Of a stretch of DNA of 64,000 nt, positions 27,979 through 36,500 are shown in pieces. The first letter of the stretch is position 1. Each line of letters starts with the position of its first letter. The DNA is from Bacteroidota bacterium (GTDB taxonomy: Bacteria > Bacteroidota > Bacteroidia > B-17B0 > Aurantibacillaceae). The translations under genes and the position numbers were made by a program. The DNA lies in assembly GCA_029237825.1 (NCBI GenBank), contig JAQZBQ010000013.1:1-64000 (forward strand). The letters run 5' to 3'. The notes under the pieces are model-generated. The model was not told the origin of the DNA, did not search any database, and worked only from the letters and a program-made list of their open reading frames with translations.

Positions 27979-27982
27979 TATT

Positions 27983-28822
27983 GTGAAAAACATCCATTTC
28001 AAAAGTGGAATGCTGGCCAGCGTAAGTATGTTGGTTTTCCTTTTTGGGTTTAGAAGTCAACAAGGCTCCAGTCTTATCAATCCTGATGGGAAAACAATTA
28101 CGTCACGGTTTAATCTTCCTCCGGGTTTTGTAAGGGAAAAGGTTGAACCCAATTCATTCGGTGAATTTTTACAAAATGCTCCTTTAAAACCTGTTGAAAC
28201 TTTTGTGCGTCATTACGACGGAACGGAAAAGCCAAATAAGGTTGCTGCCGCTGTTTTAAATTATGACGTTGGAAACAGAGACCTGCAACAATGTGCCGAT
28301 GCGGTAATTCGTTTAAGAGCAGAGTATTTGTATAAGACCAAAAAATTTGATGAACTGCATTTTAATTTCACCAACGGCTTTAATGCCCGGTACGAAAATT
28401 GGCGGGCGGGATACAGGATTTTAGTAAAAGGAAATATGGTGAGTTGGGTAAAAACTGCAAAAGAAAGTCAGTCGTATGCTTCATTCAGGGAATATCTGAA
28501 TATGGTTTTTACCTATGCAGGAACAGCTTCGCTTGCCAAGGAGTTAAAACAGGTTGCCTTAGCTCAAATGGAGGTAGGCGATGTGTTTATAAAAGGAGGT
28601 TCACCGGGACATGCTGTTATTGTAGTAGATATGGCCGTAAACCCCAAGACTAAGGAGCAAATTTTTATGATTGCCCAAAGTTATATGCCGGCACAGGATA
28701 TACATATTCTGATAAATCGGTATAATACCCAAATTTCACCATGGTATAGGCTGGATGGAAAAGCTACTGGAATCAATACGCCTGAATGGATTTTTGAAAC
28801 AAATCAATTAAAGAGGTTTTAA
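27983..28822 (+). CDS. DUF4846 domain-containing exported protein
   Basis: Exported protein of 279 residues belonging to the DUF4846 family. It starts at GTG, 4 nt after ftsX. A hydrophobic N-terminal segment (about 8-24) is followed by a domain with conserved residues typical of the family: ITSRFNLPPGF, FLQNAPLKP, DLQQCADAVIRLRAEYLY and, near the end, DVFIKGGSPGHAVIVVDMA, where GSPGHA is reminiscent of a papain-like (CHAP/NlpC-type) His motif. No catalytic Cys is obvious, so an enzymatic role is only speculative. Cotranscription with ftsX suggests a role in the cell wall or division. A strong terminator follows. Confidence 0.82.
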   Translation: MKNIHFKSGMLASVSMLVFLFGFRSQQGSSLINPDGKTITSRFNLPPGFVREKVEPNSFGEFLQNAPLKPVETFVRHYDGTEKPNKVAAAVLNYDVGNRDLQQCADAVIRLRAEYLYKTKKFDELHFNFTNGFNARYENWRAGYRILVKGNMVSWVKTAKESQSYASFREYLNMVFTYAGTASLAKELKQVALAQMEVGDVFIKGGSPGHAVIVVDMAVNPKTKEQIFMIAQSYMPAQDIHILINRYNTQISPWYRLDGKATGINTPEWIFETNQLKRF

Positions 28823-28826
28823 AAAC

Positions 28827-28856
28827 AAAAGGCCGTCTTATTCAGACAGCCTTTTT
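28827..28856 (+). terminator. rho-independent terminator of the ftsX operon
   Basis: AAAAGGC-c-GTCT, a 5-nt loop, AGAC-a-GCC followed by five T form a strong hairpin just after the DUF4846 stop. The A-rich other flank lets it also act on minus-strand transcripts coming from tRNA-His. Confidence 0.8.
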
Positions 28857-28860
28857 AAAG

Positions 28861-28935
28861 GGTAAATGAAGGGGCTCGAACCCTCGACCCTCGGTACCAC
28901 AAACCGATGCTCTAACCAACTGAGCTACATCTACC
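28861..28935 (-). tRNA. tRNA-His (anticodon GUG)
   Basis: Full cloverleaf on the minus strand: acceptor GTAGATG/CATTTAC, D stem GCTC/GAGC with loop AGTTGGTTA, anticodon stem TCGGT/ACCGA with loop TTGTGGT (anticodon GTG), a 5-nt variable loop, and T arm GAGGG-TTCGAGC-CCCTT. The extra 5' G(-1) opposite C73, diagnostic of histidine tRNA, is present. CCA is not encoded. Its 5' end overlaps the last 24 nt of nadB, and a -7 box lies within nadB at 28947-28954. Confidence 0.95.
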
Positions 28936-30513
28936 ATTTGGGGCTACAAATGTAACTTTATGATAGTGCACCATATAATGCAGGCCCACCGAAGCCTTCC
29001 GAAGCCTAGCATGTTTGATAACAAGGTAACCAATGCAGATCAGGTTGCGTAATTCACACAATTTTTGGGTAACAGTGGTTTTCTCATACAAAGCTTCATT
29101 CTCTTTGTATATGATTTCTAAACGATCAAAAGCTCTTTGAAGACGCAACTCAGAACGCACGATGCCAACATAATTGCTCATGATTTGTTGTACTTCCCGT
29201 TGAGATTGGGTAATTAAAATCATCTCTTCCGCGTTTTCAGTCCCTTCAGCATCCCAGTTGGGAATACCCTCCTGAAAATGAATTGCCGCTAAATTTTTTA
29301 ATCCTGCTTCAGCGGAACGATGCGCGAAAACCACAGCTTCAAGCAGTGAGTTGCTTGCAAGGCGGTTAGCGCCATGCAATCCAGTACAGGCGCATTCACC
29401 CACAGCGTATAAATTTTCAATACTGGATTTTCCATGCCTGTCAACCTGTATGCCACCGCACAAATAATGCATAGCCGGAACTACAGGAATCATTTTAAGA
29501 AATGGATCAATGCCAAGGTTCATGCACTTTTCATAAATATTTGGAAAATGCTCAATAAATCCTTTCCGGTCAATATGGCGACAGTCGAGGTACACAAAAT
29601 CTTCACCACGGGTTTTTAGCTCATTATCAATAGCGCGGGCAACAATGTCACGTGGAGCCAGTGAAAGACGTTCATCATACTTGTGCATGAATTCTTTGCC
29701 ATCTGTTGTTTTTAAAACTGCACCAAAACCACGGATCGCTTCTGTTATTAAGAAACTGGGATGCTCTCCGGGATTATATAAAGACGTAGGATGGAACTGC
29801 ACAAATTCCATGTCTTTTACGCGGCCCTTTGCTCTATAAACCATTGCAATACCGTCACCGGTTGCTACAATCGGATTGGTGGTTGTTGCATACACATGGC
29901 CTGCGCCGCCTGTTGCCATAAGTGTTATCCGCGAAAGAATGGTTTCAATCTTCTGTGTTCTTGTGTCTAAAATATAGGCGCCGTAACATTCTACATCTTT
30001 TGACTGGGACGTAACCACCTGTCCCAGATGATGCTGGGTAATGATGTCGATTGCATAATGGTGATCGAGAATGGTGATGTTTTTATGCTTGCGAACTTTT
30101 GCAAGAAGTGCCCGTTCAATTTCGTATCCCGTAATATCTTTATGATGCAGGATTCGGTGAGCAGAATGACCGCCTTCTTTAGCAAGGTCGTAATCACCGT
30201 TTTTCTTTTTATCAAAATTTGTCCCCAGGTCAATCAGTTCTTTCACTCGTTCAGGGCCTTCTGTAACCACTATTCTTACCGATTCTTCATCACAAAGTCC
30301 TCCTCCTGCTACCAATGTGTCTTTAATATGTTTTTCAACAGAATCGGTTGTATCCCAAACAGCAGCTATTCCGCCCTGGGCGTATTTGGTATTGGATTCA
30401 TCTTCATTATTTTTAGTAACGATAAATACTGATCCATGATCTGCAACTTTAAGCGCGTAACTTAACCCAGCAATACCACTTCCAATTATTAAAAAATCTA
30501 CTTTCTGTTGCAT
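28912..30513 (-). CDS. nadB: L-aspartate oxidase
   Basis: Flavoenzyme oxidising L-aspartate to iminoaspartate, the first step of de novo NAD synthesis. The 533 residues show the FAD Rossmann motif DFLIIGSGIAGLSYALKVA (about 6-24), the family segments TKYAQGGIAAVW and VAGGGLCDEESV, the active-site region FVQFHPTSLY, and PVVPAMHYLCGGIQVD. A helical C-terminal domain with RNLICIGYLVIKHA completes the fold. The last about 13 residues (after GLHYMVHYHKV) have no family counterpart: the frame simply runs into the 5' half of tRNA-His before meeting TAG at 28912-28914. It follows ribE by 14 nt and is probably cotranscribed. nadA and nadC are not in this window. Confidence 0.95.
   Translation of the reverse strand: MQQKVDFLIIGSGIAGLSYALKVADHGSVFIVTKNNEDESNTKYAQGGIAAVWDTTDSVEKHIKDTLVAGGGLCDEESVRIVVTEGPERVKELIDLGTNFDKKKNGDYDLAKEGGHSAHRILHHKDITGYEIERALLAKVRKHKNITILDHHYAIDIITQHHLGQVVTSQSKDVECYGAYILDTRTQKIETILSRITLMATGGAGHVYATTTNPIVATGDGIAMVYRAKGRVKDMEFVQFHPTSLYNPGEHPSFLITEAIRGFGAVLKTTDGKEFMHKYDERLSLAPRDIVARAIDNELKTRGEDFVYLDCRHIDRKGFIEHFPNIYEKCMNLGIDPFLKMIPVVPAMHYLCGGIQVDRHGKSSIENLYAVGECACTGLHGANRLASNSLLEAVVFAHRSAEAGLKNLAAIHFQEGIPNWDAEGTENAEEMILITQSQREVQQIMSNYVGIVRSELRLQRAFDRLEIIYKENEALYEKTTVTQKLCELRNLICIGYLVIKHARLRKASVGLHYMVHYHKVTFVAPNGRCSSVG
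28947..28954 (-). promoter_or_regulatory. -7 box for tRNA-His inside the nadB 3' end
   Basis: TACATTTG on the minus strand matches TAnnTTTG and ends 11 nt before the G(-1) of tRNA-His. No good -33 TTTG is seen at 19-21 nt, so only half of the promoter is supported. Confidence 0.4.
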
Positions 30514-30527
30514 CCTGATTTGAAAAC

Positions 30528-31127
30528 CTATTTATTTGATTTATTATTTCCTAATAACCTCGCTACATATTTTCCAACTATGTCAAATTCAAGGTTTACA
30601 ATGTCGTCTACTTTAAGGTATTTAAAACCGGTATGTTCGTATGTATAAGGTATGATGCATACAGAGAAAGAATCTTCCCTAGAATCAACTACTGTGAGAC
30701 TGGTTCCGTTAATTGTAATGCTGCCTTTTTCAACAGTAACATTCCCTGAACGGTTATCATAAGAAATGGTGAAGGTCCAGCTGCCTTGATTATCAGTGAT
30801 TGCAGTTACTTTTCCTATTTGATCGACATGTCCCTGAACAATATGCCCATCAAAGCGTCCGTTGGCTGACATACAGCGTTCTAGATTAACAAAATCGCCA
30901 ACGTTTAAATTGCCAAGATTTGTTTTTTGAAGTGTTTCTTCAATTGCTGTAACGGTATATTGATCATCATGTAAGTTAACTACAGTTAAACAAACGCCAT
31001 TATGAGCAACACTTTGGTCAATTTTAAGTTCCCGCGAAAAGGGACAGCTAAATGTAAAATGAATGTTGGATTTTTCTTTTACAATATCTTCTAATCTCGC
31101 GAGTCCTTCAATGATTCCTGTAAACAT
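30528..31127 (-). CDS. ribE: riboflavin synthase alpha chain
   Basis: Trimeric enzyme dismutating two 6,7-dimethyl-8-ribityllumazine molecules to riboflavin. About 199 residues in two lumazine-binding repeats. The first starts MFTGIIEGLARLEDI and contains AHNGVCLTVV; the second includes GHIVQGHVDQIG and GSITINGTSLTVV. ATG at 31127 is chosen over an upstream in-frame ATG (31169) because MFTGIIE is the conserved family start. A TATCTTTG box (31133-31140) would also place the upstream codon outside the transcript. It is followed 14 nt later by nadB, giving a two-gene cofactor unit (flavin and NAD), with NadB being an FAD enzyme. Confidence 0.95.
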   Translation of the reverse strand: MFTGIIEGLARLEDIVKEKSNIHFTFSCPFSRELKIDQSVAHNGVCLTVVNLHDDQYTVTAIEETLQKTNLGNLNVGDFVNLERCMSANGRFDGHIVQGHVDQIGKVTAITDNQGSWTFTISYDNRSGNVTVEKGSITINGTSLTVVDSREDSFSVCIIPYTYEHTGFKYLKVDDIVNLEFDIVGKYVARLLGNNKSNK

Positions 31128-31216
31128 GGATTCAAAGATAGACACTTTATCATCAATTTGGGTATTCACACTGCTGAAATTATTGTACCTTTAATACTCC
31201 CCACAAAAATTCCATT

Positions 31217-32014
31217 ATGAAGTTAATTGTATTTTTTTGGCTCTTGGCTACGTCGTGTTGTTTTTCGCAACAACTATTCAAAAGTACTTTTACGTTTAAA
31301 GGCGAACATTATGCACTCTATAATAAATGCAAAGCGGCAGTAACATTTTGCGAGTTGACCCAGCAGGAATATACGTCTTGCGGTTCGGTGAAAAACTGCT
31401 ACGGTTTATATGTTTTACCAGGTGATACGTTCTTTATTACCATTGAAGATAAAACTCAAACGCAAACGATTTCAGCCGATATTTCATTTGGTGGTTATTT
31501 TCCGGCCATCAGTAGTTTTACATTTGAACCCATTGATATGAATTGTATGCCACAACAGGCGCTTCAAATAGCTATTCCCTTATTAGCCACACAAGGTTCA
31601 AGTTTTGAAATTACTGCTCAGAATACCGCCTTCGTTAGCAACCCTGCATTAGATGCTGGTGTACCACAACCTTTTACCATTTTCATTGGCGGTCAGCAAC
31701 CTGACTTTACGTTTGCTCTATCGGATTATTCAGCCTGTCCCGTGATGGAAGATGTGTCCGTTAAAGAAAATAGCATGGAAGCATCAACAGTTCTTTTCTT
31801 TCCAAATCCATCTTCGGGAATTGTATATTTCAATACTGAATTCGCAAGCCCTTTAAAGGTGAATATTTTGGATGCATTGGGCCAGATCGTTTTGGAAAAC
31901 ACATTACATAAGCATTCGTTGGATTTAATGTCTTTAAAGAACGGTATATATTTTTGCAGGATTTTTGAAGACACCAAACCACCTAAGCTTCAACGGATCA
32001 TCATTCAGAAATGA
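31217..32014 (+). CDS. secreted protein with type A T9SS sorting domain
   Basis: Predicted T9SS-secreted protein of 265 residues. A signal peptide (to about residue 18, SCCFSQ) precedes a beta-rich, cysteine-containing body (about 20-185; pairs such as C38/C46 and C54/C60) with no recognised domain. The C-terminal about 75 residues form a type A sorting domain: FFPNPSSGIVYFN, VNILDALGQIV, LKNGIYFCRI. The gene is transcribed divergently from ribE and convergently with the large protein that follows. The body is unrecognised, so no function is assigned. Confidence 0.8.
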   Translation: MKLIVFFWLLATSCCFSQQLFKSTFTFKGEHYALYNKCKAAVTFCELTQQEYTSCGSVKNCYGLYVLPGDTFFITIEDKTQTQTISADISFGGYFPAISSFTFEPIDMNCMPQQALQIAIPLLATQGSSFEITAQNTAFVSNPALDAGVPQPFTIFIGGQQPDFTFALSDYSACPVMEDVSVKENSMEASTVLFFPNPSSGIVYFNTEFASPLKVNILDALGQIVLENTLHKHSLDLMSLKNGIYFCRIFEDTKPPKLQRIIIQK

Positions 32015-32017
32015 TGT

Positions 32018-35000
32018 TTAGAAAAACGCCCTTACCTGTGCTCCGCCAATATTTACGATTTTACTGTTCGGTGATTTCCTTCCATCGTAATTAATGCTGA
32101 TTTGAATATTGTTTGAAAGATTTCGCTGATAACTCAGGCCCCAGGTATAATTGAAGCCGGTTTTCAGCGCATTAAGCATTTCATAGGCCACAGGTGTGTT
32201 TTCATTTTTAGGATCGTTGTAAATAATATTAATAAAATCAGCTTTTCCCGTTAAACTTCCCTTTTCAACCTGGTTAAATTTAAATTCAATCCCAAGGTCA
32301 TTTATTTCAGCTTTCTGATAGCCTTCAAGGAGAATGTTTTGTTTTTTGTTGTGCTTGTATAGCAAGCTAATTCTGAAAGCGGTGTTTGGTTGGTAATTGA
32401 GTTTTTGTTCAAGATCGTACCCTTCAATCAGATAGTTCCTGTTAGACAGAAATAATGATTCCGTTGACTTCCTGCTATAAATATTAATGCTATTAATGCT
32501 CCAGGCCCGCGTTGCATTCCATCGCCATCGCCATTCATGGCTTTCATTGCCCCGTGTTTCAAAGCCGTTAGTAAGAAGTTGCTTACTCAGGTTATTTTGA
32601 TAAGTGTAATCTGTTCCAAATACAGCGGCACTTTGGTTAAAAAATAAGCTTTGGCGAAATGAATAAGTAAGGGCGGTAAGGAGTGAATCATCCAGCCGGA
32701 CATCAGCAGGATTGAATGTAAATAATTTGCCGTTGTCATTTGATTTTTTATCAATCCTGTAAACTGATTGTGTAGCGAACCTGCTGATAAAACGAACGAA
32801 TCTAGCTGAACTGTCTTGTAAAAAAACAGAGGGACGTAGGTTAAGTGAAAAGCTGAATTGATCATGAAGAACTTTTACATATTGGTTGGTGGGCGTGTAA
32901 ACTTTGATGTACGTTGCCTGATCTGCAAAAGGTGAAATTTCAAATTCGCCCACTTCGGTAATTCCATTGCCGTTATAATCCTTCCAGGCGTATGTTCCCT
33001 GACCAGGCGGCACCAGGAGGTAATAATATTCTTTTTTATTTTCAAGGCCATATCCTGTTTCATAGAAAACGCTCGAGGTAATAAATCCTTTCATCAACCT
33101 TGGAGAATATTCTACCCTGCTTAAGAGCGTATTGTCGGGTTTTAAATAAAGTGGATTAGCATTTTTGAGCTTAAGTTCACGATAGGTGAAAATTACTGAA
33201 AACGGATGGTTCCTGAGAGAGTTTATATTTACTGAAAAGCCGGTATTTTGTGCAAACGTTGAATCTTTTAACGCGTCGGTATACGCCTGCATGTCTCGCC
33301 GCTCCCTGTAAAACAGTTTATATATATTTCCTGTAGTATCTTTATTGGTTATATTTCCTTCCCATTCCCAAAACTGGTAACTTCGTGAAAGTAAGTTGCC
33401 GGATGAAGACATCATAAAAAGGTTTTGTTCGAATTCATCAAGGTAAGTAATACGTAATTTATACACAGATTGCGATAGCGAAGTTTTGTGTCTGTAAAAT
33501 TTGCTTAACTGGGAATTGTAATTACTTGTAAGGTATGAACCGTTATAAACAATTTCGGTATTTTTGGTTTGATACGTACTTTGTATGCCATGTTTTAACC
33601 CTCTGTAAAATGCCCCTTCATCAAAAAAATTCAGGCCATACAATAATTTAAGTTTATTGTTTTTTTGGATTCCCACCTGGGCAAAACCGACATGCTGATC
33701 GGCGTTTACCGGTGCGGTTGTTGGCCTGTTCCAGTCACGCTCAAATTCAATAGCGCGGTAACGTTCAATCGGATTAAAAAATTGCTGAATGTGTTCGTAA
33801 CCGAAATTATAAACTGCATTTAAATGGTTCTTTTCAAGCGAATCTTTTTTTAAAATGGTTTGGTTGCTGCTGTTGATTTTTATTCCGTAACCATCATCAT
33901 TTTCGGAGTTAAACGGGCTAAACGTATTGATGTCGTTTTTTGTATATACGCCTTCCACATCGAAATTATGATGTTTATTAAATTGGTAATTAACTCCGGA
34001 TGTAAACATTTGCTTTTTCTTTGGAGTTACAAGAGGAACAACGGGTTCATAATTCCCCTGCAAAATACCGCCAATAGGAGCAACCCACTTATACACTTTA
34101 CCATTTGCGTTAGTTGATACCTGGGTATAGAATCCGTTATTTTCACCCGTGTAGCTAAATTTCACGCGGTATTGTGCGCTGTCGGCGTTGGTAGAATACA
34201 CAAATATTCCTTTATACAACTCAGCGCCAATCACTGTATCTTTTTTCCAGTAAAACACATCGCTGGTGTTAAATTCAGCCAATTCAGCACCACTGGAAAC
34301 CGCTTGGTTTAATGTATCGCCAATCTGGTACATGGTTAGCTTCTGCGATTCGGTTAGGGTTTGCTGAAGCGTTTTATTTTTGTTATCCTGTTCGCCAAAA
34401 AAGTTGAACCGTACCTTTATTTTTTCTGATTCAATTTCTTCACTAAAAAAATAGAGAGAGCGGGCGTAGTTACGTTCGGCATATTGAAATTCGGCAATAA
34501 TCCGCTTATCTTTAGTGATGATTTGCTTAGCGGTAAAGGTTAATTCCGCAGTGTTATAATCGATGATGTAATCGTTTTCCTGGCCACGCTGCATCAATCT
34601 TCCATCAATGTAGATGCGCTCGGTTCCCGACAGTACAATGATAAATTGTTCATTGTCGGCACCACGTAAGCGATAAGGCCCCTGATTATTTTCAACTCCC
34701 TGAATGATGTTTCGGGCAAATTTACCTTTACTAACGGCCCCACTCACTTGCGTTTTAAACATAACTGGCTTTTTGTTCATCGTGTCTGCATAATCGTTGG
34801 AAAGGTACGCGCCCTGTGACCGTTTATAGAAATTCATAAAATAACTGTTTGGCCGCTGTAGCTGAAAATCGCCAACAATCAGTTTTGTAGACTGATTACT
34901 TAGTTGCACAAAAACCTTGTCAAATTCCTGAAGTTGCGCAGTTGTGCCGTCAGCCTGAAACGGAATGTTATCATCGGTTGCCGCCAGCAATAAATCAACT

Positions 35001-35509
35001 TCCTGCGTTAACTTCCCGCTCACCTGTAAATTTAGACTTGAATTCACCACCACATCCTGGTTGTTACCAAAGCTGATACCCCGGCTAATGCTACCGTTTT
35101 TGTTAAGACCATCTGAAATGAAGGATTCGTTGGCTTGCGCTGAGCCTGCGAACGCCAGTGTCAGCGGATTAACAGGAAGTGATAAATCTTTTGTTAGCTG
35201 GGCAGTACTTTGATGGAAATAGTTTTTTTCAAAATTATAGGGAAAGGTCCTGTAGGATACTGAAATCGGTTCTCTGGGAACTCGCTTGAAAATTATGGCT
35301 TTTGAAGGATAATGTATTTTATAGCTTGAGGTATCGAGCGGTTCATTTCGCGTTGAAATGGTAAGGGTCCCGGGGATTAAACTTAAAGAATCCAGAAATA
35401 AGGTATCACTTTTCAGGAAGTAGTATTTCTGTTTGAGGTTCGTTTGTACCTGTGCCTGAACAACAAATCCACACAGTATTATTTTTATAAAAATTAACCT
35501 AAAACTCAC
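32018..35509 (-). CDS. large predicted outer-membrane protein, unknown function
   Basis: Exported protein of 1163 residues with a signal peptide ending FVVQAQ. The start is GTG at 35509. After an N-terminal Ig-like region (about 20-110) comes a conserved segment with RGISFGNNQD and GPYRLRGADNEQFIIVLSG (splitting at GPYRLRGADN), then YIDGRLMQRG and DYIIDYNTAELTF. The rest is long amphipathic beta-strands typical of outer-membrane barrels, and the protein ends in Phe (VRAFF), as barrel proteins recognised by BamA usually do. No plug, peptidase or sorting domain is seen. Related conserved segments occur in large Bacteroidota envelope proteins, but I cannot assign a named family. It has its own promoter and stands alone. 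Confidence 0.75.
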   Translation of the reverse strand: MSFRLIFIKIILCGFVVQAQVQTNLKQKYYFLKSDTLFLDSLSLIPGTLTISTRNEPLDTSSYKIHYPSKAIIFKRVPREPISVSYRTFPYNFEKNYFHQSTAQLTKDLSLPVNPLTLAFAGSAQANESFISDGLNKNGSISRGISFGNNQDVVVNSSLNLQVSGKLTQEVDLLLAATDDNIPFQADGTTAQLQEFDKVFVQLSNQSTKLIVGDFQLQRPNSYFMNFYKRSQGAYLSNDYADTMNKKPVMFKTQVSGAVSKGKFARNIIQGVENNQGPYRLRGADNEQFIIVLSGTERIYIDGRLMQRGQENDYIIDYNTAELTFTAKQIITKDKRIIAEFQYAERNYARSLYFFSEEIESEKIKVRFNFFGEQDNKNKTLQQTLTESQKLTMYQIGDTLNQAVSSGAELAEFNTSDVFYWKKDTVIGAELYKGIFVYSTNADSAQYRVKFSYTGENNGFYTQVSTNANGKVYKWVAPIGGILQGNYEPVVPLVTPKKKQMFTSGVNYQFNKHHNFDVEGVYTKNDINTFSPFNSENDDGYGIKINSSNQTILKKDSLEKNHLNAVYNFGYEHIQQFFNPIERYRAIEFERDWNRPTTAPVNADQHVGFAQVGIQKNNKLKLLYGLNFFDEGAFYRGLKHGIQSTYQTKNTEIVYNGSYLTSNYNSQLSKFYRHKTSLSQSVYKLRITYLDEFEQNLFMMSSSGNLLSRSYQFWEWEGNITNKDTTGNIYKLFYRERRDMQAYTDALKDSTFAQNTGFSVNINSLRNHPFSVIFTYRELKLKNANPLYLKPDNTLLSRVEYSPRLMKGFITSSVFYETGYGLENKKEYYYLLVPPGQGTYAWKDYNGNGITEVGEFEISPFADQATYIKVYTPTNQYVKVLHDQFSFSLNLRPSVFLQDSSARFVRFISRFATQSVYRIDKKSNDNGKLFTFNPADVRLDDSLLTALTYSFRQSLFFNQSAAVFGTDYTYQNNLSKQLLTNGFETRGNESHEWRWRWNATRAWSINSINIYSRKSTESLFLSNRNYLIEGYDLEQKLNYQPNTAFRISLLYKHNKKQNILLEGYQKAEINDLGIEFKFNQVEKGSLTGKADFINIIYNDPKNENTPVAYEMLNALKTGFNYTWGLSYQRNLSNNIQISINYDGRKSPNSKIVNIGGAQVRAFF

Positions 35510-35527
35510 TACGCTAATAACGGTTTA

Positions 35528-35560
35528 TAAATATAGAAATTGTATTTTTAAAGTCACAAA
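35528..35560 (-). promoter_or_regulatory. promoter for the 1163-residue protein gene
   Basis: On the minus strand TTTG (35557-35560), a 21-nt spacer and TATATTTA (35528-35535, one mismatch) lie 18 nt before the GTG start at 35509. Confidence 0.45.
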
Positions 35561-35570
35561 TTGCAAGGAC

Positions 35571-36335
35571 ATGAGGATAATAACCTATAACGTTAACGGT
35601 ATTCGCGCCGCAATGAATAAGGGATTGGTGGAATGGATGAGATCTTCCTCTCCAGACGTTTTATGTTTACAGGAGATTAAAGCAACACCTGACCAGGTTG
35701 ATGTAAATGTTTTTGAGCAAATGGGGTACCACCATTACTGGCATCCCGCGGAAAAAAAGGGCTACAGCGGCGTGGCAATTTTTACGAAAATTAAACCCAA
35801 TCATATTGAATATGGCTGTGGGATTGACACATATGATTTTGAAGGACGCGTGTTGCGTGTTGATTTTGACTCCTGTTCGGTGGCAAGTATTTATCATCCC
35901 AGCGGAAGCAGCGGGGACGAGCGCCAGGCTTTTAAAATGAAATGGCTGAGCGATTTTCAATCATACATTAACACCCTCAAATCAAATTTACCAAATCTTA
36001 TTTTATGTGGCGATTATAATATTTGCCATAAGCCTATTGATATTCATAATCCAAAGTCTAATGCTAACACCTCTGGTTTTCTTCCGGAGGAGCGCGAATG
36101 GATGGAGCAGTTTATCCAATCCGGATTTACGGATTCATTCCGGCATTTCAACCAGGATCCGCATCAATACAGTTGGTGGAGCTACCGTGCCGGATCCCGA
36201 GGTAAGAATCTGGGATGGCGTATTGATTATAACCTCGTAGCAAATCATCTAAACGACAGATTGAAACGCTCAGTGATTCTGCCTGATGCAATGCACAGTG
36301 ATCATTGTCCGGTTCTGCTTGAAATAGATCTTTAG
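35571..36335 (+). CDS. xth: exodeoxyribonuclease III
   Basis: AP endonuclease/3'-5' exonuclease of the ExoIII family (base-excision repair). The 254 residues carry the EEP-fold catalytic signatures in order: ITYNVNGIRAA (Asn), LCLQEIKATPDQV (catalytic Glu), YSGVAIFTK, LILCGDYNICH (Asp/Asn), SWWSYRAGSRGKNLGWRIDY and SDHCPVLLEI (catalytic Asp-His). All residues are present, and length is normal for the XthA/ExoA group. It is a single gene transcribed away from the 1163-residue protein. Confidence 0.95.
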   Translation: MRIITYNVNGIRAAMNKGLVEWMRSSSPDVLCLQEIKATPDQVDVNVFEQMGYHHYWHPAEKKGYSGVAIFTKIKPNHIEYGCGIDTYDFEGRVLRVDFDSCSVASIYHPSGSSGDERQAFKMKWLSDFQSYINTLKSNLPNLILCGDYNICHKPIDIHNPKSNANTSGFLPEEREWMEQFIQSGFTDSFRHFNQDPHQYSWWSYRAGSRGKNLGWRIDYNLVANHLNDRLKRSVILPDAMHSDHCPVLLEIDL

Positions 36336-36440
36336 CGACCCCTTTTTTTCTGAATTTTTCTTCTCGTTTTTTTAAGCATCAAGTGGGTTATTTACCGGTC
36401 GGCAGCTTTAATTTCCCTTTCAAGAAAATAGCCTAATTGT

Positions 36441-36472
36441 TTTAGGTTTTTTAGATATTAAGATTATATTTG
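36441..36472 (+). promoter_or_regulatory. putative promoter for the peptide-binding lipoprotein gene
   Basis: TTTA (one mismatch), a 20-nt spacer and TATATTTG (36465-36472). The box ends 16 nt before the first in-frame ATG. Confidence 0.45.
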
Positions 36473-36500
36473 TGGTTAGTAAAAACTTATGTACTTAGGT

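Noticed and set aside
28827-28860. Terminator region considered as a small RNA gene
   Set aside because: The hairpin plus T-run is fully explained as a terminator and no promoter lies directly upstream.
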